From assembly GCF_033958435.1 (NCBI RefSeq), contig NC_134138.1, positions 30,968,598 to 31,032,597 of the forward strand: a stretch of 64,000 nt of DNA. Direction: 5' to 3'. Shown here piece after piece: positions 45,640 through 56,995 of this stretch. The notes beneath the pieces were generated by a model. It saw only the letters and a program-made list of their open reading frames with translations. It was not told the origin of the DNA and did not search any database. Source of the DNA: Carettochelys insculpta (lineage: Eukaryota > Chordata > Testudines > Carettochelyidae). The first letter of the stretch is position 1. The number at the start of each line of letters is the position of its first letter. The position numbers were made by a program, and so were the translations under genes.

Positions 45640-46350
45640 AGCCGTGTCTACACGTGCACGCTATTTCGAAGTAGCGGCGCCAACTTTGAAATAGAGCCCG
45701 TCACGGCTACACGTGTTGGGTGCTATTTCGAAGTTGAAATCGACGTTAGGCGGCGAGATGTCGAAGTCGCTAACCCCATGAGGGGATGGGAATAGCGCCC
45801 TACTTCGACGTTCAACGTCGAAGTAGGGAACGTGTAGACGATCTGCGTCCCGCAACATTGAAATAGCGGGGTCCTCCATGGCGGCCATCAGCTGGGGGGT
45901 TGAGAGACGCTCTCTCTCCAGCCCTTGCAGGGCTCTATGGTCACCTTGTGCAGCAGCCCGTAGGCCAGGGCTTCTGGCTGCTGCTGCTGCAGCTGGGGAT
46001 CCATGCTGCATGCACAGGGTCTGCAACTAGTTGTCGGCTCTGTGTATCTTGCGCTGTTTAGTGAAAGTGTGTCTGGGAGGGGCCCTTTAAGGGAGCGACT
46101 TGCTGTTGAGTCCGCCCTGTGACCCTGTCTGCAGCTGTGCCTGGCACCCTTATTTCGATGTGTGCTACTTTGGCGTGTAGACGTACCCTCGCAGCGCCTA
46201 TTTCGATGTGGTGCTGTGCAACGTCGATGTTGAACATCGACGTTGCCAGCCCTGGAGGACGTGTAGACGTTATTCATTCAAATAGCCTATTTCAATGTCG
46301 CCACATTGAAATAGGCTACTTCAATGTAGGGTTCACGTGTAGACGTAGCC
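45640..46350 (-). mobile_element. 0.7-kb Harbinger-type MITE, copy b
   Basis: 711 bp, left AGCCGTGTCTACACGTG, inverted right GGCTACGTCTACACGTG. TSD AAA at 45637-45639 and 46351-46353. CpG-rich subterminal zones built from TTCGAAGT, ACGTCGAA and TTCGATGT words. The minus-strand interior has the CCTTTAAGGG leader word and ATGGATCCCCAG start. Collinear with copies c, d and e. Confidence 0.9.
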
Positions 46351-46353
46351 AAA

Positions 46354-47612
46354 GGGTCCCATCCTTGTCTCCAGGAATTTTCTTACCTCTCCCAAACCCC
46401 AGGTAGCCACCTTCTGCTTTTTAATTTATATGCAATAACTTTAATCAGAACAAGCGAATGAGTGCACTTTAGGGGCATCCTACTTTATAAACCACATGCA
46501 GCTCAACATTGTCCTGAAGTCCATCTCCAACCTGCTCCAGTTTGTGCTGTTTCCAACACTTGTCCACTGCCATAGAAAATGTCTCAGGCCTTAAAGGCAA
46601 TCAGACCGTGCACCACCACTCCAGTTACTGAAGTTCTGCAGAAATCAAAAGATTCTTATCCATTTCGTTTGCTTTAATGAATGCAGGGCACACGCCCATA
46701 CTGTGGTACGGCTTCATTTTGTTTTCCAAATTACACTCAACCATTAGAACTTCTGAAATTTTTAGAAAAAGAACTGAGATCTCTAGAAAAGATTTATTAT
46801 TTTACTGAGACTCAAATGGAGCCAACAATCCGTTGGCACTTAAAAAAAGAAACACAACCAAGAAAGCTTGGAATTCATTAGAAAAAGAGTTTTCCAGAGA
46901 GGTGTGAATGAATGACTGTGACAGTGTCTGCTGGAATTTCTAGCAGATGAGGGCTGCTTTCTGCTTAATTCCCAGGTCATGTTTTCTGTATATGTGCACA
47001 GACAAAGTTGGTGTGGTGCATCACTGCACTGATCTGCCAGAATACCTTAGCCCTGATCTATAAAATAAATCAGACTTTTATGTTTATTCAGTTGCTGGTT
47101 TGGAGCTCCTATGAATTATAGAACCACCATTTGGGCAAAAACTATGTCAGATTGTGCTGTGGTTTAGGTCTATAAATTCACACCAATATTTGTTTTGATC
47201 AGAATTAGATCAGTCCTGGCAGTTCATCTTTCCCCTTACGAATGTAATCCCTGTGACAGGATAAGTGTTTTTATTTCCACTGAAAATGACTCAGAAATCT
47301 CTTATGAAGAGAGGGGCCTGAACCAAGAGAGATTCCAAACAGTTTGTACTACTGTTCACCTTACAGCCCCTAAAAATAATGTGCTCTTTGTTGATTTTAA
47401 ATCTGTCAAGTTTAGAGATGGCTTGCAAAAGAAATAAAAAGGTGCTGGTTTTGCTGGGAAGAGTAGGGTGGGCGGTTCCCTTTGGGTTTGTTGAGGTTTG
47501 TTTTGTTTTTCATAAAGATTTTCAAACAATTTCTTTTTCAGGGGAGTGTGATTTATCATACCTTTAATTAAATGTCATGCACACTTCTGCGGAACTAGCA
47601 ATATCATGACTT
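46354..47612. other. No gene seen
   Basis: Unclassified. Short plus frames at 46681-46881 and 47195-47437 have no family resemblance. Confidence 0.5.
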
Positions 47613-47615
47613 ATA

Positions 47616-48296
47616 GGCTACGTCTACACGTGCACCCAACTTCGAAATAGCTTATTTCGATGAATAACGTCTACACGTCCTCCAGGGCTGGCAACGTCGA
47701 TGTTCAACTTCGACGTTGCTCAGCCCAACATCGAAATAGGCACAGCGAGGGAACGTCTACACGGCAAAGTAGCACACATCGAAATAAGGGAGCCAGGCAC
47801 AGCTGCAGACAGGGTCACGGGGCGGACTCAACAGCAAGTCGCTCCCTTAAAGGGCCCCTCCCAGACACACTTTCATTAAACAGTGCAAGATACACAGAGC
47901 CAACAACTAGTTGCAGACCCTGTATATGCAGCACGGACCCCCAGCTGCAGCAGCAGCAGCCAGAAGCCCTGGGCTAAGGGCTGCTGCCCACGGTGACCAC
48001 AGAGCCCCGCAAGGGCTGGAGAGAGAGTATCTCTCAACCCCCCAGCTGATGGCCGCCATGGAGGACCCCGCTATTTCGATGTTGCGGGACGCGGATCGTC
48101 TACACGTCCCTACTTCGATGTTGAACGTCGAAGTAGGGCGCTATTCCCATCCGCTCATGGGGTTAGCGACTTCGACGTCTCGCCGCCTAACGTCGATTTC
48201 AACTTCGAAATAGCGCCCAACACGTGTAGACGTGACAGGCGCTATTTCGAAGTTACTGCCGCTACTTCGAAGTAGCGTGCACGTGTAGACGCAGCC
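47616..48296 (+). mobile_element. 0.7-kb Harbinger-type MITE, copy c
   Basis: 681 bp, left GGCTACGTCTACACGTGCAC, inverted right GGCTGCGTCTACACGTG. TSD ATA at 47613-47615 and 48297-48299. Opposite orientation to copy b, only ~1.3 kb away. The transposase start is mutated (ACG for ATG) and there is a ~30 bp shortening near the left end. Confidence 0.9.
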
Positions 48297-48299
48297 ATA

Positions 48300-49243
48300 G
48301 TGAACCTGATTGTTGGTGAAGGAAAGCAATATTTATGCAGGGGGTTGAAAATGCTGGTTTTGCCTTTTGTTAACACATATGAGACTCAATTGCCTGGATA
48401 GACACTGGGGAGAAAAAATTGCTTTGCTAAATACTGAACGCTTCTCTTCTTCTTCAATCAGTTCTCAAAGACTGAGGAAGCTCAGTATGTATGTGATGCT
48501 CCCAGTTTCCCTTTCCCCCAATTAAAAGCTCAGCACTTTTATCAGGCCTATATGTTTCTATTAACCTGATTTTAAAAGCTAAAATAGTTCTTTAATATAC
48601 AGTTTTAAATGCTATCTTCACAGCTGGCCCATAGGTCTTCTGTGACTGCCCTCAGACTACATCCACGCGGCAAGATGTTTTTTAAATAATTTACACCACT
48701 TGACCTACACAAATTGTGTAAATTATTTTGAAATACCTTATTCCAAACTTGGTACTGTCTAAACAGTCTGAGATGGAATCTCCACCATGGGAAGCCAATT
48801 GGGATTGAGAGGTAAGTACCATACCCAAGTCTGAAACACACCCGGTCCCCTTTGCCCCATCCTGCAAGTGGGTTTACTCTATCTACCTGGAGAATCCGTG
48901 AGTGCATATTTGTGCCTCAGAACAAAATCCCAATGGTATTTCAATACCTTCCCACTATAGCCTACTTACCTAGACTGAGTAACTGGAGTCTGGCTCCGCA
49001 GAGAGCAAGTTAATGCTCCTGTCACTTGCTCTCCTTCGGAGCATAAGACAGAGAATCCTCCTCCCTTCTATCATGTTCTACCCTTTATATTGCCTTTGGT
49101 TGCTCGGCAACAGCCAGTGTTTTTCCTGATGTTTTTTATGCTCTCTTTACTCCTTTTCTTACAAGCGTCTCGAACATGGAGGATGCCTGCTGTCACCAAG
49201 CAACATGAATACCTTTAATAACGTTACCTTCAACTCAAACTTA
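48300..49243. other. No gene seen; possible old element fragment near 48653
   Basis: CAGACTACATCCACGCGGCAAG at about 48653 resembles a Harbinger-type terminus, followed by AATTTACAC/GTGTAAATT inverted words, but no second end was found. Confidence 0.35.
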
Positions 49244-49935
49244 AAAGCTAAATGTACACTACAGCACTCTTTCAAAAGACAAGCTTCCGGAACATATCTG
49301 TTGGAAAACCGTCTTTCAAAAGAGCATGTCTACACACAAAAATTGGATTGAGCCTGCATTCCGCTCTTTTGCAAGACTGCTCAGCACTTTCAAAAGAGAG
49401 AGTTCACACAGTCATGGGGACTTTTTTGAAAGAGTGGAGCAGGACATGCTGTGGACAGGGTTTCATGGCTGACTAGCCCTTCCAGGGCCCACAGCCAGCC
49501 GCACCTTTAAAGGACCCCTCCCAAACACCCCCACCCTGCACACACTGAGGCCTGCAGTGCTGCAACACATACCACAGAGCCTGTGCACGGACCCAATGGT
49601 CAGCACCACCCAATGGATCTGGATCAGCAACTCCTGGCATTGAAGCTGGCCTTCCTGGGCACCGTGGTCAGCCACCTGGCCAAGATGGTCATGGTCATAC
49701 TCCACTTTCTCCTGGAGTGAGCATCCCCATTCCTCTACTGGATCCCTGAAGCCCCTCCACCCAGGATCATGCCTGTGAACCCAAGCGCCCCAGTGCCTCT
49801 TAAGCCACCCTAGCAGCTCTGACTGGTGGGAGCAGTTGGTCATCTGGGACTGGGATGATGCCAGATGGCTCCAGAATTTCAGAATGAGTAAGTGGGCCTT
49901 CCAGGAGCTCTGCCAGTGGCTTGCCTGCACCCTAA

Positions 49936-50646
49936 AGCTGCGTCTACACGTGCACGCTACTTCGAAGTAGCGGCACCAACTTCGAAATAGCGCCCGTCGC
50001 GTCTACACGCATCGGGCGCTATTTCGAAGTTAACTTCGACGTTAGGCGGCGAGACGTCGAAGTCGCTAACCTCATGAGGAGATAGGAATAGCGCCCTACT
50101 TCGACGTTCAATGTCGAAGTAGGGACCATGTAGACGATCCGCGTCCCACAACGTCGAAATTGCTGGGTCCTCCATGGCGGCCATCAGCAGGGGGGTTGAG
50201 AGATGCTCTCTCTCCAGCCCCTGCGGGGCTCTATGGTCACCGTGGGCAGCAGCCCTTAGCCCAGGGCTTCTGGCTGCTTCTGCGGCAGCTGGGGATCCAT
50301 GCTGCAGGCACAGGGTCTGCAACCAGTTGTCAGCTCTGTGTATCTTGTGTTGTTTAGTGCAACTGTGTCTGGGAGGGGCCCTTTAAGGGAGCGGCTTGCT
50401 GTTGAGTCCGCCCTGTGACTCTGTCTGCAGCTGTGCCTGGCATCCCTATTTCGATGTGTGCTACTGTGGCGTGTAGACGTTCCCTCGCTGCGCCTATTTC
50501 GATGTTGGGCTGAGCAACGTCGAAGTTGAACATCGACGTTGCCGGCCCCGGAGGACGTGTAGACGTTATTCATCGAAATAGACTATTTCGATGTCGTAAC
50601 ATCGAAATAAGCTATTTCGATGTTGGCTGCACGTGTAGACGTAGCC
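49936..50646 (-). mobile_element. 0.7-kb Harbinger-type MITE, copy d
   Basis: 711 bp, left AGCTGCGTCTACACGTGCAC, inverted right GGCTACGTCTACACGTG. TSD TAA at 49933-49935 and 50647-50649. Inserted in the transposase coding region of the element at 49244. The minus strand holds the ATGGATCCCCAG start of another Harbinger gene. Confidence 0.9.
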
Positions 50647-50789
50647 TAAGACTCCAGGACACCCACATGTGGCCTGCACTCCCTGTCGAAAAAAAAGGGT
50701 TGCCATTGCCGCATGGAAGCTGGCCCACCCTGTCTGTGGGGTACCAGTTCAGGGTGGGCCAGGCCACCATCAGGGCTGTACTCAGGGAG

Positions 50790-51013
50790 GTAGGGTATGC
50801 TTAGGTCATGCACACACCACAAAACGAGGGGAGGGGCTCCTGGGCAATGGGGACCCTTGGTAGCTGGGGGCATGGGGGAGGGAGCTGGGAAGAAGTATGA
50901 GGGAGAAGGCTGGGAAGGGACATGGGGAAGGGGGCCAGGAGGGAGCTGTGGGGAGAGGGCCAGGTGCACTCCATCATGCCCTCATGAGAGTGTACACCCT
51001 CCCTCCCATGCAG
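50790..51013 (+). other. Probable intron in Harbinger transposase
   Basis: GT at 50790-50791 and AG at 51012-51013 bound 224 bp without similarity to transposase. The flanks join a STV/IRAVL-REV helix to VVHTVKVLLL. The complete Harbinger has a 237-bp gap at the equivalent place (28010-28246). Confidence 0.6.
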
Positions 51014-52016
51014 GTCGTCCACACAGTCAAAGTGCTGCTGCTGCACAGGGTCATCCGTGTGGGGGATGTGGCCATGGCCGTTGCAGAATTCACCATGTTC
51101 AGCTTCCCACATTCTTTCAGTGCCCTGGATGGGATGCACATCCCTATCCGCAGCCTGGAACATAACACCAGCCACTACGTCAACAGAAAAGGCTGCCACT
51201 CAGTGGTGCTCCAGGTGCTGGTGGACTCTAAGGGCTACTTCATGTATATCGATGTGGGCTGGGTGGGCCGGACACAATACGGAACACCGGCCTCTGCCAC
51301 TACATGGAGGCCAGAATATATGTCCCCCGCATGGAATCTCCAGTTGAGGGGTGTCACCATGCACCTCTACATGGTGGCAGATGCCATCTACACCCTGCAG
51401 CCCTAGCTGATGTGATCCTACACTGGCCACCTCAACCCCCCCCAGAAGGCTTTTTAACACCCGCCTCAATCAGGCCCACAATGCCATCAAGCAGGCCTTC
51501 AAGCACTTGACATGCCAGTTCCAGTGCCTCCTTACATGAATAAAGGTCAGCCTGAAGAACGTCCTGCAGGTGGTGGGTGCCTGCTGTGTCCTCGACAACA
51601 TAGTGGAAGGCAAGGACAAGGCATTCGTCCAGGGGTGGGCGGCCGAGTCCAGCCCTGGCTACAAGCAGGCGGCTGCTGCCCCAAATCGCCAGGCACGCCA
51701 GGACGCGGTTCATATCAGGGAAGCCTTCTGAGAGAGCTTTACCCACGGGCCCCAGTGACCCCCCACAGTCCCTCCACACAGGCCCCTGCATATACAACCC
51801 TCACCATCACCCCATCACAACCCCTACGTACACATCCACCTCTCACTGTCCTCCCACCACAAGCACAAGACACAGGGATGGTGGAAAAATAAACCGCTTA
51901 ACAAAAACTCTTGACTCTGTGATTTTTTACAGCGAACACAACCATTTACAGTGGGGAACAAGGGCAAACTATATACAGAAGGGGACTGGGGAAAGGGAGG
52001 GCAGCTCAACCTGGTT

Positions 52017-52569
52017 GAGTGGTAACCTACATCTATGATATGTAACAATGGGACATATATGCAGAGCATGTTATAGGGCACTTCAGTACTTCTGGATATT
52101 TTTAAGTGTACTTTTAATGTGCTCTGCACATCTACATAGTGTCATTATTTTTTAAGCATGGATGGTATGCTAAGCACTTTTGACAGAGTTGGCAAAGCTT
52201 AGCAATATGTGAATAAGTTTGGAAAGCTTTCTTAAGGCTGGTATTCATCTGAAAGCAGCTTTCCTTTGGAGGGAGGCTTTGATCCTGCTCATTTTAAAAC
52301 TGGCCCCTTAAAGCAATGAAGCCATTTGTTGCCCTTTTTATAAGCACTTCTGAGAAGCCAGTGGCCCATTCTAATTATGGCAGGATAAATTGCATTGCTC
52401 AGAGTTGAGATATTCTAGTGTCCAAGATCACGCTATTATTATTCAGAGGGTAACGAGGAATGTGTTTATATTTTGCCTGAGCTATATAGGCCATCCATTC
52501 AAATGTTTTTAGTGTCTCTTAAGCAAGTCAAAAATGTATTTGCTGGAAGCTGAGAATGAGCGAAAGGGA
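52017..52569. other. No gene seen
   Basis: AT-rich unclassified DNA. Confidence 0.5.
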
Positions 52570-52700
52570 ATAAATCATTTAATGATTACCTGTTCTGTTC
52601 ATTCCCTCTGGGGCACCTGGCACTGACCACTGATGGAAGGCAGGATACTGGGCTACATGGACCTTTAATCTTACCTACTATGTCTGTTCTTATGTGTGCA
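52570..52700 (+). mobile_element. 3' end of CR1/L3-type LINE
   Basis: Matches the 3' UTR of the LINE at 38703-40438 (40300-40435): CTCTGGGGCACCTGGCA, then GATACTGGGCT-ATGGACCTT and a TGTTCTTATG end. Only ~130 bp remains, an extreme 5' truncation. Confidence 0.75.
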
Positions 52701-52733
52701 TTTTTCATTTTAAAACCTTCACTTTTTGAGGTA

Positions 52734-53444
52734 GGCTACGTCTACACGTGAAGCCAACATCGAAATAGCTTATTTCGATGTAGCAACATTGAAATAGGCT
52801 ATTTCGATGAATAACGTCTACACGTCCTCCAGGGCTGGCAACGTCGATGTTCAACTTCGACGTTGCGCGGCACCACATCGAAATAGGCGCTGCGAGGGTA
52901 CGTCTACACGCCAAAGTAGCACACATCGAAATAAGGGTGCCAGGCACAGCTGCAGACAGGGTCACAGGGCGGACTCAACAGCAAGCCACTCCCTTAAAGG
53001 GTCCCTCCCAAACACAGTTGCACTAAACAACACAAGATACACAGAGCCTACAACTGGTTGCAGACCCTGTGCCTGCAGCATGGATCCCCAGCTGCCGCAG
53101 CAGCAGCCAGAAGCCCTGGGCTAAGGGCTGCTGCCCACGGTGACCATACAGCCCCGCAGGGGCTGGAGAGAGAGCATCTCTCAACCCCCCAGCTGATGGC
53201 CGCCATGGAGGACCCCGCAATTTCGACGTTGTGGGACGTGGATCGTCTATACGGTCCCTACTTCGACGTTGAACGTCGAAGTAGGGCGCTATTCCGATCC
53301 CCTCATGAGATTAGCGACTTCGACGTCTCACCGCCTAACGTCGAAGTTAACTTCGAAATAGCGCCCGACACGTGTAGCCGCGACGGGCGCTATTTCGAAG
53401 TTAGTGCCGCTACTTCGAAGTAGTGTGCATGTGTAGACACAGCT
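52734..53444 (+). mobile_element. 0.7-kb Harbinger-type MITE, copy e
   Basis: 711 bp, left GGCTACGTCTACACGTG, inverted right AGCTGTGTCTACACATG. TSD GTA at 52731-52733 and 53445-53447. The plus strand carries ATGGATCCCCAG at 53080, opening a 14-codon frame that ends at 53124, followed by a CCCCGCAGGGGCTGGAG stretch common to all copies. Confidence 0.9.
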
Positions 53445-53447
53445 GTA

Positions 53448-55255
53448 GTGTCAACACTTCAAAAAGCAGGGTTGACCACGCTCCATATCTTTTCCTTTCC
53501 TAATCTCCGAAGGGAGCTGCAAGTGTAACTCAGAGCAGAAAAATAAAGAGAGCCTCTCTCCTGAAGAGCGTTACAGGTAAACACTTTGGGCATTGGACGT
53601 ACCGGGAAGTCCAGATGTTTACAGGGTGGTGGCTTGGCTGACTCTAATTTTAAATCTTATTACTAAATGAATGTCACTAACTTTAGTCTGTGTGGCTCAG
53701 TGCATTCTCCCTGGATACCTTTGTGTTTTTTTCACCATTATGGGGTTATGAATGTAACATGCATGAAAGAGGCCAATAACAGCCCTGGTGATGAACAGTT
53801 TTGTTTATTTCTAGATTGTGTACAGAATGTGAAGAAGCAGTGCATCTTCTATGCATTCCCTTCTCCATCAGTGAAAGACGAGAATTAGCCTGTCTACATA
53901 CAGTTTATGTTATATAAACCTATTAACTTCAGCGTTGTTCCTCCTGATTTTTCATCATTGTAGATGAGGAAAATCATGCCAAGGAACAATATGTATATAA
54001 TTGGGAGGGGCATGCACATGAACATCTATAATCTACCACCCTCAGGATCTGATCAGTGCCAGATAAGAGAATTTGCTGGACCGCAGGAGGTCAATATTGT
54101 CTAGCACATTACCAACATTTCCACTGCTTACTGGACTCTTAGAAGAGATTTAGGGGTAAATTACAGCTAAATAACTGAACAGAGCACTGAGAGCCAAGAC
54201 TCGTGTCTGGAAACAAACTTTATGGGCCCATGGGAAACTTGGCCACATCCATGATAAGCGATCATCCAGCTAACTAAAACCATACCAGATTGCAGATGTT
54301 GTTGAATGAGAGAGTTCCAGATTAGAGAGGTTCAACCTGCAGTGTAAATGAGATGAGATTCTGTCCTATAGTTATCTATGGAGCGACTCCACATTTATGA
54401 TATTGGCAATGTGAGTAGGGATTTGCCACCTGAATAATTTAAATTGGCCTATGTTCCATTAAGCCTGTAATCTACCACATAAATTTCAGGGAAGAGTTAC
54501 CTTGTTATTTTTAAAAATACTTTCAAAACAAAGAGTAACTAATTGTTTCTAACTTCCCAAACACATTTCAGGGCTGTTTTCTGGAGTGAAAACCATTACA
54601 TAGGGAGGTCTCACAGGAGCTGCCATTCATTAATTTTTAAAACCGATGCTTCACTGAGCAGCATATTTAATTACACCCAAACCTGTTGTGTTTAAACAAG
54701 AGAGATTTTTACTAGAGCAAGCATAAATAAAAATTCATTGCAACAATTAGCCTGAGTCGCTAGGTACTGTATAGTTTATCAAACAGGTAGAGTAGCTTTT
54801 CCAAGGCAAATTAATTAAAGTGCTAATCATAAAAGGCATAGGAACAAAGGTCCCAAAGCATAAGATTATTGTGCATGTGTGGTAGCAGCTTATTAACTTG
54901 CATGAGACTTTTCACTGTATACAGCCCAGTGAAACAAATGGGATAGGGATCAGACCCACAGAACATATGCACTTTTAAATGACAAGCTGTCGGTGTCATA
55001 AATGGGCAAAGAATAGTTTAGTTAGTTGCAAAATCTAAGTGACAGGAGCGTTAAATATATTATTAATCACACACAGAACCCAACACAAGCCTTGGTTATA
55101 TTGTGTGGCATATAAATTAATTGAGGATTGTAATCCAGGGTCCAATTCTGCTTTTATTACCTTAGTTGTACCCCTGCATGACTTCATGAGAGCTACTCCG
55201 GATTAACACTGGCATAAGTGAGAGTTCAACAAAGAGCAGCTCTCTGTAAGTCTAA
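53448..55255. other. No gene seen; mostly unique-looking AT-rich DNA
   Basis: No domains, RNA genes or element termini recognised. Confidence 0.55.
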
Positions 55256-55462
55256 GGCCGTGTCTACACGAGCCCCAAACTTCAAAATGGCCACGCAAAT
55301 GGCCATTTCGAAGTTTACTAATGAAGCACTGAAATGCATATTCAGCGCTTCATTAGCATGCGGGCGGCCGCGGCACTTCAAAATTGATGCGGCTTGCCGC
55401 CGCGCGTCTCGTCCAGATGGGGCTCCTTTTCGAAAAGACCCCGCCTACTTCGAAGTCCATTA
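55256..55462 (+). mobile_element. Half of a palindromic MITE (family of 4639)
   Basis: Begins GGCCGTGTCTACACGAGCCC, continues CTTCGAAATGG-type and the CATATTCAGCGCTTCATTAG arm, and reaches the central CCTTTTCGAAAAG, then stops. The right arm is missing, so no target duplication can be read. Confidence 0.75.
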
Positions 55463-55991
55463 TTCCCATGAGCTGAGAATAAAACCCATATCTTCTGAGT
55501 AACCAGTCTACTACGTTAATTATCAGACCATCTATACTTAAATACTGGATTAAATTGCCTTTTTAAGGCTTATTCTAATATTCTTTGTGCATCATACTGT
55601 CTTGAATCATTAATGCAAAAGCACTGGGAACTGTGGGTGATTTCATGAGTAATGAGAGCCTACCTAATGCAGAGCAAAATTAACCTAAGAATCAGACCGA
55701 AACTAGGACATTCAGAGTAAAGGATGAAACAGCTTTTAACCCACCCTGTTATTACTCAACGCTGTAGAAGTCATCAATATACTGGATGGTTTTCATAATG
55801 CTATGACATTCAGCCACTCTGGCATGTTAAGCACAGCCTTTCTGTGTATTTGCTGGCTTTCATTCATTAAAGACAGAATTTTAATACTGTAAAATAATTT
55901 GGGTGTGACTTTATTTTGGAAAGACTATCTCAAGAAACAAAGTGGAAATGGAGAGGATCAGTGGGGCAGTCTTACTAGTCATACACTAGTC
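55463..55991. other. No gene seen
   Basis: Spacer between two MITEs of one family. Confidence 0.5.
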
Positions 55992-55994
55992 TTA

Positions 55995-56253
55995 GGCTAC
56001 GTCTACACGAGCCCCAAACTTCGAAATGGCCACGCAAATCAGGGATAAGGGGACTTCAAAGTAGGCGGGGTCCTTATGAAAAGGAGCCCCGTGTGGAAGA
56101 GACGCGCGGCGGCGAGGCACGTCAATTTCGAAGTGCTGCGGCCACCCGCATGCTAATGAAGCGCTGAATATGCATTTCAGTGCTTCATTAGTAAACTTCG
56201 AAATGGCCATTTGCGTGGCCATTTCGAAGTTTGGGGCTTGTGTAGACGTAGCC
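55995..56253. mobile_element. Palindromic MITE with shortened left arm
   Basis: Left GGCTACGTCTACACGAGCCC and inverted right GGCTACGTCTACACAAGCCC. The left arm jumps after CACGCAAAT directly to the central CAAAGTAGGCGGGGTCC region, while the right arm is complete. Flanking TTA (55992-55994) and TTT (56254-56256) agree at two of three bases. Same family as 55256. Confidence 0.8.
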
Positions 56254-56508
56254 TTTATGTGTTTGTACAGCACTTAGCACAATAGGAATTGATTTTAATT
56301 GGGGCTTCCTGGAGCTACTGAAATACAAAATAAAAGTAAAAGTTTTCTAGAGAGCTATAAAATGGTCAATGTTCACCTTTTCAAAAAATCAGTATCAAAA
56401 CATTAAAAAACAACCAGAATACTACCCTCACTCTTTACTTATCTTATCAAAAAGAATTACTAAATGCTAAAACACTTATGGGAAAAGATTTATTTATGTC
56501 TACACAGA

Positions 56509-56946
56509 GGCTGTGGCTATACTAGCCCCCTCCTTAAAGAGGAGAGATGGTTATGAGGCACTTCAGTAGATGCTAATGAGGTACCTTCATGAATATGCAG
56601 CACCTCATTAGCATAATAGCGGTCACGCACACTTCAAAAGTGCCGCTTTCGAAACTCATGCTGCACATGTAGCTGGGGGGTCTTTCGAAAGGACCCCTTG
56701 ATCTCAAAAGCCCTTTCTTCTCATTTGATTTTGGGAAGAAGGGGCTTTTGAAATCAGGGGGTCCTTTCAAAAGGCCCCTGGCTACATGGGCAGAGTGCGT
56801 TTCAAAACCAACACTTTCGAAGCACGCACGGTAGCCATTATGCTAATGTGGTGCTGCATATTCATGGCAGTGTCTCATTAGCATCTGCTGTAGTGTCTCA
56901 CTACCATATCCCCTTCCGAAAGGAGGGGGCTAGTGTGGCCACATCC
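56509..56946. mobile_element. Palindromic MITE (family of 4639), third of a cluster
   Basis: Left GGCTGTGGCTATACTAGCCC, inverted right GGATGTGGCCACACTAGCCC. Long arms with CTAATGAG-TRCTGCATATTCAT words, centred near 56727. TSD AGA at 56506-56508 and 56947-56949. Confidence 0.85.
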
Positions 56947-56959
56947 AGAGAGACAAAAC

Positions 56960-56995
56960 TGAGAAGGAAGGAAGGAAGGGAGGAAGGAAAGGTAA
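56960..56995 (+). repeat. (GGAA)n microsatellite
   Basis: Imperfect GAAGGAAGGAAGG run just right of the MITE. Confidence 0.7.

Larger units (their letters stand above)
49613..51758 (+). pseudogene. PIF-Harbinger transposase, interrupted by a MITE
   Basis: Related to, but clearly diverged from, 27562-29001. Starts MDLDQQLLALKLAFL; then DDARWLQNFRMSKWAFQELCQWLA up to 49932. After the MITE (49936-50646) it resumes KKRVAIAAWKLA. A plausible intron runs 50790-51013 (GT...AG, ending CCCATGCAG), at the same place as the intron gap in the other copy. The catalytic part reads FSALDGMHIPIRSLEHNTSHYVNRKG (first Asp), HSVVLQVLVD, VGWVGR, VADAIYTLQP (second Asp kept) and then a stop in place of Trp. In the distal block the expected Glu is Lys (AIKQAFKHL). 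Further frameshifts and a stop near 51730 follow. Inactive. Confidence 0.8.
49244..52016 (+). mobile_element. Second PIF-Harbinger element, truncated, hosting a MITE
   Basis: Left end AGCTAAATGTACACTACAGC followed by TTTCAAAAGA subterminal repeats. Then comes a GC-rich leader (CCTTTAAAGGACCCC), a transposase gene (49613-51758) interrupted by MITE copy d, and a trailer (AAACTATATACAGAAGG) like that of the complete Harbinger at 29226. Resemblance stops near 52016: the Myb-like gene and right terminus are missing. The left boundary lacks a confirmed target duplication. Confidence 0.75.

Noticed and set aside
53058..53423. 121-codon frame recurring in each 0.7-kb MITE
   Set aside because: It overlaps subterminal repeats and runs in a different frame from the transposase start. 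It is kept open by shared GC-rich sequence rather than by any domain, and equivalents exist on both strands.
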